64,000 nucleotides of DNA. Source: Owenia fusiformis. Its lineage: Eukaryota > Annelida > Polychaeta > Sabellida > Oweniidae. Within the stretch, counting starts at the first letter, position 1. The number at the start of each line of letters is the position of its first letter. The notes under the pieces are model-generated. The model was not told where the DNA came from. It was given only the letters and a program-made list of their open reading frames with translations, and did not search any database. The translations under genes were made by a program, and so were the position numbers. Below, in pieces: positions 46,240 through 57,800 of the stretch. The stretch spans positions 29,145,375-29,209,374 of the forward strand of contig CAIIXF020000005.1 in NCBI GenBank assembly GCA_903813345.2, in the 5' to 3' direction.

Positions 46240-48748
46240 CTACAAGCAAACATGTACATAATATTATGCAATGATGGTGGGATTTCTGGTGATCTGACTG
46301 GCCTATGTGAATTCTAAGATATACAGAACAGATATTCCACTCTGATGTCACTGTTTCAATGCTCTGACATCTTCATCTTCCTCCTGTTATAAAATGACAC
46401 GATTTGATGGGCCTAATAGTGGTACAAGCCAAATTTTCCAAAATGAGGCAAACAGTAGGACCCTGAACCACTATAAAATGGATATGGACATTAGTTCAGA
46501 CGAATGGCAGTTTTCAATTTTCTGAAAATTGTGGACAGATGAACAGATCAACAAGTGCATGATTCGGGGCATGATTCAACAGGCCCACCATGTGAGCCAA
46601 AACATTTAGAACACTACACCCTGTATGCCCAATATCATAAAGATAATATGGGGAGATATTTTACATTGAATAACTTGTATATTCATATATTGTACATATA
46701 AAACAATATACTCCTACTTGGTACATGTTTATGAGACCGAAATAAATTGCAATGCGAAAAGATGATATTTTGCTTATGAAATCATATTTTATTTGATTAT
46801 ATCTCCACCTTGAATTGAAAAGCTGGGTTTGAATATATACCACATGCATATATGAGTACACTGCTTTGCAAAGTAATTTTTGTGTGATATCACCCCTAGG
46901 TTTTTATATTTTACCTTTGAGTATTTTTTTCAAAATGTGATTAATAAAGTATTCAAAATAAAAGGAAACTAAAAATAAAAATTTGAAATAAAACGAAACT
47001 AATTTCAAATTCAACAAAAACATGCATTTAATAACACATGATAAAAAACTGAAAGCAAACAAGGCATTAATAACAATTTCTCACCCCATTGTGAAGAGTA
47101 AATACTGAAGAGTAAACATGTGAACCCTGGATTCTGAGAATTAAATGAGGTTGATCAAGTTTAGGTTCGGGTGACACCCTAACCTCAGCCACATGAACTT
47201 AAGGTGTTACCATAGTGATCCTTTGATACTGATTATAGTGATACTATTCAATTTGGTAACTTTTCTGATTTTTACCATTTAATTTGGCTGATTTGGGCCA
47301 ATCTTAATTTCTGTGAGTCAACTGCATGATGAAAAACTGCATGATTTTGAAAGAATTTTTGACCAGGGAAAGGGGGTTTGCTTGAACTCCTCGACCCCCC
47401 CCTCCACGGGTACGGGCCTGCAACACTTGTTCTCTTTTCAACTTTGAGGCGATTAGTAGGTGGCTTTGCTTTGTTTTTCTCAGTATATTATACACATTAC
47501 ACATGATTTCATAAAATTGCTTCCCTGAAAGACATACTTTAAGAGGGTTTACAATGTATGGCAAGAGCAAACTCATAGCTATTCCCAGAGATTTATTTTA
47601 TAGTGTGATTTATAGCCAGCTTTCAGTCAGGGGGGTGTGACCACCAATTTTTTTTCTGGTTTTCAGTCAGGAGGGGGGGGGGGGGGGTGCGATTGTGACA
47701 AAAGGAAGGCAAAAATAATGTTTTTTAAGATTTGTTAGAATTCTCAAAAAATTGATGAAACTTCCTTCAAAATTGAGCTACAAGCTTCAAAAATAAAAAG
47801 CACTTTAAAGCTCTTTTCTTCTATCTAACGGTTCTATTTTCTATTGGTTATTGGGGGGAGCGATCGCATCAAAACTATACAGGGAAACACAGAGATACAT
47901 TTACAGTTTGCATAGTTATCTATTTGTCAATTATATCGATTTTCAATGTACAGGCAACTGACACCCATGCGGGTGTATATAGTTCCATATGATTATATTA
48001 CATAATTGTATTTATCAAGATGACAAGATATAAAACTGTTTTTTAAGATAGAAAGTTAGAAGAAAAGTGATAGAAGAGAAAGAAATATACATATATAAAA
48101 TATATAAAAGCACATATAGCTAAATGTTATACAGATTAATTTAATGTACCCAGAGGTCTATAATAATGTTGTTTTGTCTGCAGAAAATATAAATAAGATA
48201 AGACTAACTAATTTACTAATTTGACATTCATATTTTTCAAATTCTGTCATATGTTCCCTCTGGATAACATCATGATATGATATCATCTCCAAAATGACAA
48301 TAGATTGGGTTGTCAGTAGAAAAATCTATCAAGCAATATTTAATCTATCAAAACCTCATATTTTAAATATGGTATTAATAATAAGTTTTTTCTAGTCAGG
48401 ATAAAAAAACAAATATCATTAATACATTATAAGCGAGAGACATAACTATGAAAATAAACTGACAGAAAATCATAAATAATGAGAACTTCCTGAAATGACA
48501 TGTTAAAACTTCATTTCTGGGAAGTACGATGATGCAGCATTTTCTGCAGATTTCAATGTAATGCTTTATTGATTTTCTGAAATGTTGGTATTTCCATTCA
48601 AATATCTTATTACAGTATATACAGTCTTTTTATTAAACCTCATACATTTTTAAAGCTTCAACATATTTGGTATATTGATCTAAATAATACAACTATTAAG
48701 GCACAAGACAGTCATCCAAGAGTGTTCAAACAACTTGTCGGAGTTAGA
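46240..48748. other. Region between NOL8 first visible exon and small-protein gene 1
   Basis: An acceptor for NOL8 (tgcttgtag) lies at the left edge. An isolated 'acgggcctg' at 47409-47417 with adjacent G-rich text, and poly-G at 47673-47687, look like remains of a CAGGCC-family element. No RRM-coding exon was found on the minus strand. Confidence 0.5.
47673..47687 (+). repeat. Poly-G tract
   Basis: Fifteen consecutive G followed by 'tgcg'. The context 'ggggggtgcg' resembles the subterminal part of the CAGGCC element at 2038. Confidence 0.8.
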
Positions 48749-49912
48749 ATGGCTCACCAGCGTCATGTACAAGGACATGTGCAACAACAATTACATCATT
48801 CTCCAGTAGAGGACCCTGGGTGTATTGGGAACACCATTTCCTCGCATTATAGCTACCACAACAGTAAGTAAATTGAAATTTTTTTTAGATTATTTTGAGA
48901 ACTCTATGTGTATTATAAACATCATGTTGAACCTGGGCCTGAACAGGTCATGAGATTGATGATCAATTTGAGCTAGGATCATGTGTGATAACTGGTAAAT
49001 ATATATATTTTTTATACAATGTAGTTCACATCAGTGTACGTATTAGTTGGGAAAAGGTTTCATTGGGATTGAATCCCCAGTGCTCGAAAAGTTAATATAA
49101 TTGTTTAAGTTCTATGATTGTTTTAGAAAATAGCCTTATATGGTTAAAAGCTCAAGCAAAAATTCAAAAAAATTCAACATTCTTATTTAATTTCAGACAG
49201 ACCAATCATCATCAACAGCAGACCTAACAATAAAGATGAACGGGTATGTTAATTAACTTGATTATTTCTATAATGTTAATCTTAGTAGTAATTGATTTCT
49301 ACATAAGTCATGTGAAGAGTTGGATGTTGTGATGAATCCACAACATTACAGTGTCTAGGATAAAGAAGAAAATAAGCTATTTTTGATCTTATAATGTTAT
49401 TCAGCATTCTCTCTAGGATTTTTTCTCAAGTGGGTGCAGGATTGTCATTTTCACAATTCTGACCAAAATTGGTCAAAAATGCCTATTTTTCTTGATTTTT
49501 CTCATTTTCAAGTGGGTGCAAACATATTTTCAGACTGGTGGGTGCTAGCATGTTTTCAAAATCTCAGGTGGGTGCTGCCCCCACTACTTTAATGCTGGGG
49601 AGATCACTGATTTGATCAATTAATGGGTTAAGACTAATGCAATGTTTCATGCTGTTTCAGAGAAATGTTAAGTTGGGCCTTGCTGTCGCTGGTACTAGTT
49701 TTTCTGGTGGAGTAGCCATTGGTCATGGTGCTGCAGCTGCAAGTAGTGCTGCAGCTGCAAGTAATGCTGCATTTTATGCTCCATTTGCAATGGCAGCCAC
49801 TGCTCCGTCAGCTCCAGTTGGAGGTACTGTCCTGGCTACCTTGGGTGTTGCAGCAGTTGCTGTTATAGGAGTAGCAAGTGTTGGATATTTAATATGGTCA
49901 TTCTTTAACTGA
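48749..49912 (+). CDS. Unrecognised small Ala/Gly-rich membrane protein, gene 1 (137 aa)
   Basis: Exons 48749-48863, 49197-49243 and 49661-49912 (TGA) give 414 nt with matching phases and good splice sites (GTAAGT, GTATGT). Residues 1-38 are hydrophilic and His/Gln-rich (MAHQRHVQGHVQQQL) and end with IGNTISSHYSYH. Exon 2 adds a basic spacer. Exon 3 (55-137) is hydrophobic: a Gly-zipper-like segment LAVAGTSFSGGVAIGHG, a doubled AAAASS/AAAASN block from an 18-bp DNA duplication, and a C-terminal membrane helix (~110-134, ending LIWSFFN). There is no N-terminal signal peptide, so it may be inserted post-translationally by its tail. A homologous gene lies downstream at 54856-64000. An ISG12/IFI6-like Gly/Ala membrane protein came to mind, but no signature was seen. 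Function unknown. Confidence 0.75.
49395..49605. repeat. Dispersed repeat with 'agtgggtgca' motifs
   Basis: 'agcattctctctaggatttt ... aagtgggtgca ... ggtgggtgct ... aatgctgggga' lies in the second intron of small-protein gene 1. Its ends are weakly inverted (agcatt/aatgct). Tentative. Confidence 0.35.
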
Positions 49913-50321
49913 AGAAACTCTCCCAATGTTAGATAAATTGTATGCATGAAATGAGCAGTAACACAGACCAGTGGGATATGTGGAGAGGGGCATAATTCCT
50001 CCCACTCACTAGACACTCACTAGATAGACAAACAGGCCCTCAGCGTCATTGCATTAACATTACCAACGCAAAGCAATTCATCATAATTCTAATACAAAAC
50101 AATATAGGGTAAAAACTGTGTCAAGTAGAACAACATTGGTATTGGACATACCTACTTGTGCTAAGATCCGATTAGTGAAACTTTATTTCTTTTTTTCACT
50201 AAATCACAGCCAAAAGGCGTAAAAATTAAATGGTATTATATTAACGTTGTCTTTGTGATAATCAGTATGTTTTCTTTTGACCTGAAACTGCTAAATCATT
50301 ATTATGTCCCCTCTCAATAAC

Positions 50322-51375
50322 TAGGGGTGGGACGATGACCCGATGAGTCGATTCCCCACAGGTTGAGGCCTTCAGGTTGACTCGAATCGAATCCTCTAGT
50401 TGAGGAGTCGACTCGTTCGGGTTGAAAATGATGATAACTTCCCCGGGTTATAATTCCAGGCAATTTTTGGTATCTAAACTGTGGATTTCAAGGCTTTCTT
50501 TCATGATCTAGCCCATCTATGTGTTTATATTAGTTATTAGAAATGTCCAGAGTATTATTAATGTAATAACATTACTTGTTTGTATGTAATGATTGGAATA
50601 AAATAGAAATTATAAACTTCGTTAGACTTGTTTTTTTTCTTTGTGGTGATTAATTTACGAACGAAAATAAAATGACGTTCGTTATTTTATCTTTATTATT
50701 AATGTATGTTGTCATTCCCTGTGAGAAATTTTCTATGTTTTATGAGTAAACAAATTGTTATTATCCCCCCGAATACAAATATATGACAGGTAAAACGATA
50801 ATAATGGGAACAAACTCCGACTTTTTTGTTCTGTTACGAAAGTTCTACATGTTCGTTAAATGTCTAATATACGAACGACCACAGGCTTTTGTGTTCGGTA
50901 TTTGTTTTTAGATCTTAAATAAAAGTTGTTGAAATTTGTGCTTTTTATCAGATTATATCCGAATTCTTTTCAACTCAAATACTTTAGAGTGTTTCTAGTT
51001 TGAAAACTATGAGATAAATCCCTGATTTATTGATATTCGTAAGTGTTGGGTGTGTTGTTGCAAACGCGCCGGTCATTCGTAGATATATGCCTGTTCAGCA
51101 AAAAGAAACATGTCCCATCACCATGACCTTCATGCATGATCATATCCGTTTGGAAAAATAAATACAACGCAGAGATTTGCAAGTTAAAACATGTTTTATT
51201 CTCTATAAATAGTAAATACTATTAACAAGTAGTTATAATTCACCAAAAATCAGTCATGTACTCTTTAAGGAAATATAATGTATATAACCCGACCCGAGTC
51301 GGAACTCGAATCGGATTTTTCTGGCCCGACCCGACCCAGACCCGAATCGTGCCATTTCGACCCGTCCCACCCCTA
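50322..51375. mobile_element. hAT-type DNA transposon remnant
   Basis: Inverted ends TAGGGGTGGGACGA / (TCG..)GTCCCACCCCTA. The flanks 'tcaataac' and 'caaataac' look like a degraded 8-bp duplication. Internal subterminal 'gagtcgactcg' and 'cccgacccgag' runs are present. No transposase is readable. Confidence 0.65.
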
Positions 51376-51967
51376 CAAATAACAAAACAGCACCATGGGT
51401 ACTGGGATAGATATAGAGTCCAAAATCCCTACCTAAATATTTATCCAGAATATCCAAAGATTAAGAATTTGTTTGCATTTTTTCAGCTAATAAATGGCAA
51501 CCATTTTGAAAATACAATGCTGATACAAATTAATTGATAAGTCGTATAGTTGGCATATTATCTTGAATTGAACGTTCAATATCCCAAACTCCCCCAAACT
51601 GCAGAAAAGTATACACCGCAAATCATATTTACCTAAATGAGTGTATCCAAGGCTTCAGACCAGCGTATGCATAATGCATTTGTCATGATTCTGAGCTGAA
51701 ATTTTGCAAAAATGAAATTGAATTTGGTTTGTTTATTGTGTACCCTGCGTGCAGAGTCTCACTCTGCCTAGTAGAAACCATACTACAGTTTAGTAGCCCC
51801 ACCCCCACGACAGGTGCCGGTGACAGTTCGGGTAATAAATCACTTCTGACCTACGCGCTGACTTTTGTTCCATCAATCAGCGAGCTTGAAGAAACAAGCG
51901 CCAAAATAAATTCTGAATTGTCATTGGTCAATTCCGGGCTTAACGATGACGTCAGAAGGAATGACCA

Positions 51968-52317
51968 TATATAGAACGTCGGTCAAATTTGGCCGACGAG
52001 CATTGATTGGCGCGGTGAGTTCACAGGTTTATTTTAGTTTGAAAGAGTGAAGACGGAGCTCTCTTTTAAGAAGTGAAGTCGAACGAATGCAAAGGGTATT
52101 TATTGTGGTTAGGTTTTACATAATTATAAGTGCTCAGAAGCAAATAATTCATTTGCGCAATATGATCAAAGAATCTGATTGGTTTTAACTTTACCACGTA
52201 CATGTATACACACAATATGTGCCATGTTTTTCTTGTAGTGATTTCGTTTTGTTCCATGGAGTTTGTGTTTCAGTGTAACTTCCACAAAAATGGCGGACTA
52301 GTGACAGAATTAACAGG
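51968..52317 (+). promoter_or_regulatory. Candidate promoter and 5' UTR exon of small-protein gene 2
   Basis: A TATA-like 'catatatagaa' (51967-51975) is followed by ~350 bp without long frames, ending at a donor (aacag|gtaaaa, 52317). The next acceptor before the gene-2 ATG is near 54820. This is an inference from spacing only. Confidence 0.2.
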
Positions 52318-53186
52318 TAAAATCACTTCAAAATTTAAGAGAACTTTATACCTATAAAAGCAAATTTCACTCATATAAAGTCATTTCAGTGCTTTTTCTA
52401 CATTTTGACTTAATACCTTAGAGATTGAATAATCAAGTTTTTACAAGATTTTACAATATTTTACTAGATTTACAAGTTTTACAAGATTTACTAGATTTAC
52501 AGTCTATTGAAATCACTATATGTGGAGGAATAAATTAATTCATAATGATGCAACTTCTTGTTAGAAGACACAGGACTCTGGAAAATAGGCATTTGAAGCC
52601 CTGTATATCTGATTCTGCCTTTAAAGTTTGTAAATAGATATTATAGAGAGCTATTTTTTTTGGTGATTTTTACTTTTAATATTTTGTACTAGTAACTTAT
52701 CATATAATATTACTATTAAACTATTTATTTTTCACTTTATCCCAATTTTATGTTTCATATTTTAAAGTTATGTTGAATGTCATCACTTGGATTAATCTGT
52801 GAGGGAACATTTTTTGCGTTCTTTGTGGTCACAGTCTTTAGGCTTTGTCTAGTTATATAACCCCTTCCACTGGAGGGAATGCCTTCCCATTATACTCATG
52901 GTCAATAGATATCTGTATTTTATTTGATTGGTCCGTAGATATTTTGGTAATAGGAAACACTTATTCCAGACAATCTCCAACAACCAGTATTCCAAATGAC
53001 AATACTTGCTGTGGATCCCACAATGCAATTCTTCAGAGCTTTGTTCAATATGTTTTATTTAAAGGAGTGACAAAAGTCACAGGTAAGGCTGTGGTGAATA
53101 CAACCTTTAGAAATATATACAGATATTCAACTCCACAGAATTCAATATTTGTATAATGTTTGCAGCAAGGTGGAATATTCCTTTAA

Positions 53187-54660
53187 AGGCCCACTTTGCG
53201 TCATCAAAGCTAACAATAATTAATCAAAAAATATTTTCAATCTGTCAATCTTTATATATCACGTTTTTATCAATGCCATTGAAAAATGGCAAAGCTGTTT
53301 GTATTACATGATACATTTATTGTTAGTACCCCACACACAATTTTGTCGCCTACTTTAATGTATTGTAGAAAAAAATCCAATGAGAATTTTCTCATGAAAT
53401 TTGGCATACATTAAATTGAAACAATTTGTGACACTCAAATTTTTTGTTTGGGGTAATATGACTTCACCACAATTTGACATCGGTTTCTAAATTGCTACGT
53501 ATTTACTGATTTGACCTAAATTAAGCAAAATTTTGAAACAATTTGTAACAAATTGAATTACAAAATTAATTTGAATATTCTGGTCAATCCTATCCTATTT
53601 AACACCATTATAATCCACAGGTAAAAGCAAACCTGAACCAAGCAGGAGTGACTGTTATAATGTTACAATGTTATGATGTTACCCCTGAAAGGTCACATGT
53701 TAAACCCATGTGGATCATTTCATGTTGTCCAACAAAAGGTAAGCGATCGGTGGCCACCAGTGAGTCATTGGACGAATATGGCCTCCCTATCATAGGCCAA
53801 CGAGTGCAAGCTCACTGTTAATAATGCCTTAAATGACTTAAACAAAATACACGCATTTTCTTGAGATCTTATGAGATCCGAGCTATTGGAAAAGATTTTT
53901 TAATCGAGTGAGAAAGTAGGAAATGCTGTAGTGGTAGGATGCGATTGAAATCCACGCAGGGATGTCTTTAAGTGCTCTGATAAACCTTTTTAGACTTAAA
54001 GCCACCAAATCATATGATACATGCACCTACCCATGTATTGAGAGTATTAATAAGGGCCTTCACTCTTAAAAAATAATAAAACCACACTTACAATATTCCT
54101 ATTTAGGAGTTAAAACATCTCCAACACATAGTAACAATATTAAACATATGTAATGCAATAAGTTTGTAATCAAAATGTAATCAAAATGATTAAAACTCAT
54201 TTTGAAACTGCAAAACTGGAAATTTTCGTCGAATTTTGTTAAAACATGAATATTTTAAAATTGCTTGTTTTTCGTCAATATTACTTAAATTTCCAAATAA
54301 AAAAATCTGAGTGTTACAAAATGTTTCAAGTTAAAGTGTGCCAAATTCCATAAGCAAACCCTTTTTGGATATTTTTCTACAATACATCAAAGTAGGCGAC
54401 AAAATTGTGTGTGGGGTACTATAGAAGTGTCACTATCTTTTAAAATAATTAAGTAATTAAAAACGTGCACTTTGTTTAGATGTGCATGCATGTCTAATGA
54501 TCTCTGATCTTCAAATGCTTTTTTCTATGCGAGTTATTTTTTTCTTGGTTAAATATTAAAGCAAATCAAACTTTATTTCATATTTGAGCGAGTGTGTGAG
54601 TAATATGTTTCAATGTTCTTTTTTTCTTTTTTTTTCTTCTAAATTAAGTATCGTGGGCCT
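53187..54660. mobile_element. TTAA-site MITE, 1.47 kb
   Basis: Ends AGGCCCACTTTG and CGTGGGCCT are flanked by TTAA at 53183-53186 and 54661-54664. Subterminal inverted blocks include 'gtaccccacacacaattttgtcgcc' (in parts: ccccacacacaattttg, tcgcctacttt) and their inverse near 54390-54420. No coding sequence. Confidence 0.75.
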
Positions 54661-54855
54661 TTAAATATCTATTGAAAACAAAAATGAATCATTAGAATAA
54701 ACTTATGATAAGGGACTTCCCCGTATATGACTCAGACATGTTATTTCTGAGAAATGCTGAATTTGTATCATTATTCAGCATAAATAATACTACTAGTACA
54801 ACGTTAGAACAGGAGACATAGATTCCAAAGTGTTCCGACCAATTGGACGGAGGAA

Positions 54856-57800
54856 ATGGCGTACCAGCGACATGTAGGAGGAAGTAGACGTATGCAGCAA
54901 CAGCTAGATAATAATTCTACAGAAGAGGATGATAGTATAGGGAATAGCATTCCCTCATCCCATTACACCCATTATGACAGTGAGTAAAAGACAAAACATT
55001 TATGTATATTATTTCTCTGAGAATTTTACACATAAAATATTATCTTATTATGAGGGTCAGGAAATCCCTGTGTTTTATTCTGACGTATATATGTCGTATT
55101 GTGATTACACAAAATTGAAAATTAATCAGACAACAGTTTTTCACTTCAGAATTTGAATCGCGAGATTTGGTCTTATTTCTGTATGTTGTATTATTACATG
55201 TATTATTACATAAAAATTTCAAAACACACAAGAAATAATTTTAAATATATTAGTTCAAATCATTTCAATTGTTATTTTGAATTTACAGCCAGTTACAATG
55301 TCATACATTAACAATATGCTTCTTATTATAATCACATATTCGAACATGACTGTATTCACGCCTTCTATAAACTGTAAAAAAGTCAACATTTCACCCGGGT
55401 ATATCTGTGAAGAATACCCCTGGTAATACGTATAATGTGTGACGTCATAACGACGGGTCGTAGTAATGGTGGACCATAAGGAATATTCTAAACATTTTGG
55501 TGAGTTTTCATGTTCGAATCGTAATATAGACCTCAGAGCCGGGATAATGTCGTCGAATACACCCCTTAGGGCTAGGCACAAAAGGGTTCAAAAGCTTTTG
55601 TGCTTAGCTCTAAGGGGTGTACGTTTGTGCCTAGCCCTGCGGGGTGTATTCGACAATATTACCCCTGCTGTTCGGTCTATATTTCTTAATTAAATTTCAA
55701 CAAAGTGGCTCTATTACTTTTCCAGTTATAGCAAAGTAAATAGTACCATGGGTACAAAAGTTTGGTCTTGTACATTTGTTTCTGTTTTTTCATATGCTGT
55801 TGCAATATGGTGATTTTATTGCTTATTTGAAAGTTCTAAATAGAATTTTGAATCAGACTGTAAAACAAGAATCCCATCAACAGAGGTTTTCAAATGTGCC
55901 ACTATTGTGGACTGACTGAGAGACAGATGGACAAATCAATGTTAACTAAAATGGCTGAAATGCCGATTTTTTGAAACAAAATTATTTCATAAAACTACTC
56001 TTTATAGTGACATGGCTTTTTACAATGTAGGACACCTGAAATTATTTATAAAGCTACCAAATGGTCTAAAAGTGAATGGTGACCATTTTAAAAGGCGAGC
56101 TTTTGAACCAGGAGTCAAAGGGGGGTTTTCTTCATTGATGTTGAACAAAAATAACTTTAAACAGGAATCCTATCGACAGAGGTTTTTAAGAAAATGGTCT
56201 AAAAGTGGATTTAATGAGACAAAAATGGCAGCCATTTTGAAAATAGGTGAGCTTTTGAACCAGGAGTCACAAAGAGGTTTTCTGTATAGATATTGAACAA
56301 AAATAATTTAAAAAAGAATCCTGAGAGAGGTTTTCAAACATGTCACTATTGTTGACGAACAGACAGACGGACAAGTGAGTGATTGCAAAAGCTCACCATG
56401 TGAGCTGATAAAAAACTTGAAATACAGGGTGTCTGGAAAGTAAAGATACAAATACTCTAATTTTAAGAGATTTAGTTTCTTGTAATGAAATCGCTACAGA
56501 TTATAGAGGAACTATATTACAATACATCTACCAACTTTTATAACATATAGTCTAAATGTGTTAAAGTAACGGTTGTCATGGTTACGGTGGTGAGGGGTAT
56601 GCGGAGCAGTTCTAGGATATAGATAAATTGTGATCAATTGCTAAAATATAACCATTTTAAATAGTGTTTATTATTGTATTTCTTCAGTTTTTTGTTTTGT
56701 TCAATATTGCATTCTTGTTGCCATAGGATTATTTTTAATATAACGATATCATTGATACACATCAGAACTATGTAATGTCACAAGTATAATCAAAGAAAAA
56801 GAGTATATAAGTGGTTAGAAAAAGGGTCCCTGGATTAATAGGAAAGTCAATAGTGCACCTCCACAGTCAATGCTCCAATGCACAAAGCAAAGAAAACAAA
56901 TCTTACAATTGAATGTCTTGACATCAACATTTTTGTACAATGGCCCATATTTCCCTGATAATGTCCCGCTGGACTTCTACATTAATGAATATGTTAAAGC
57001 AATTTGTGAGAAGTTCAACATAAAAATGAGACTCGGCTGGGAGCCAATGTTATCAGCAATCTTAGAGACTGGCAGTAAAGGTTTTGTCAGGTCTTGAATT
57101 TCCGGTCAAAATGCACCAAGAATGTTTAGATAAAGGTGGAAAATACATAATACTGGATAACAGAAGTAATGTCAAATGATTAATTAATTTTACAGTACTA
57201 ATCCTTTTGCTGTTGTGGTACATAATTTGATGCATAATAGCAACAGACGACGGAGTGTCAAGATGATATGAACAGGAGAAAAGAATTATAAAACATAATT
57301 GTGACACTGCTGCACATACCCGCGACTCCTGTTACCATAACAACCATAACTTTTTTATTTTGAAACAATTTGTAATGTCAGTTGCAGGATAAATTGTTAC
57401 AATGCCATTCTACAATCTGTAGCAATTTCATTTGACAACAGGTAAATCTAATGAAATTAGAGCATTTGTATCTTTACTTTCCGGATACCCTGTAGCACAT
57501 GTAAAACTGGCCGTTTTTCATAATGGCAGCTCACTAGCCAAATTGTCATTTTGTGAGGGTGTCTGAAAAATCTCAGATGATGTAAATTCTAATAAATTTT
57601 ACATAAAAAGAGTTAAATATATAGTGTGTGTCATTACACTATCGTCTTTTGCTTTTTTCACAAAACACCAATTTCATACAAAACTGAACCTTTGTCCAAG
57701 ATTTTGACTGTCTCCAAGTGCGTTTAGTAATATTAAGCAGTAATACTCATCTCTCGGAGATGTTATAATTCTCTGGAACTTCAGTTAATGAAAATTTTTT

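Noticed and set aside
46378-46410. Possible extra NOL8 exon (EEDEDVRALKQ after an acceptor 'ttataacag', minus strand)
   Set aside because: No donor in a phase that joins the next exon (which needs phase 1). GTGACA or GTCAGA give the wrong phase, so it is left out.
47304-47576. 90-codon minus-strand frame as a missing NOL8 exon
   Set aside because: It runs through a GC-rich transposon end (ccacgggtacgggcctg) and shows no RRM motif.
51729-51974. 81-codon plus-strand frame right of the hAT remnant
   Set aside because: Balanced composition, but no homologue recognised, no splice context and a TATA-like sequence near its end. Not enough to call a gene.
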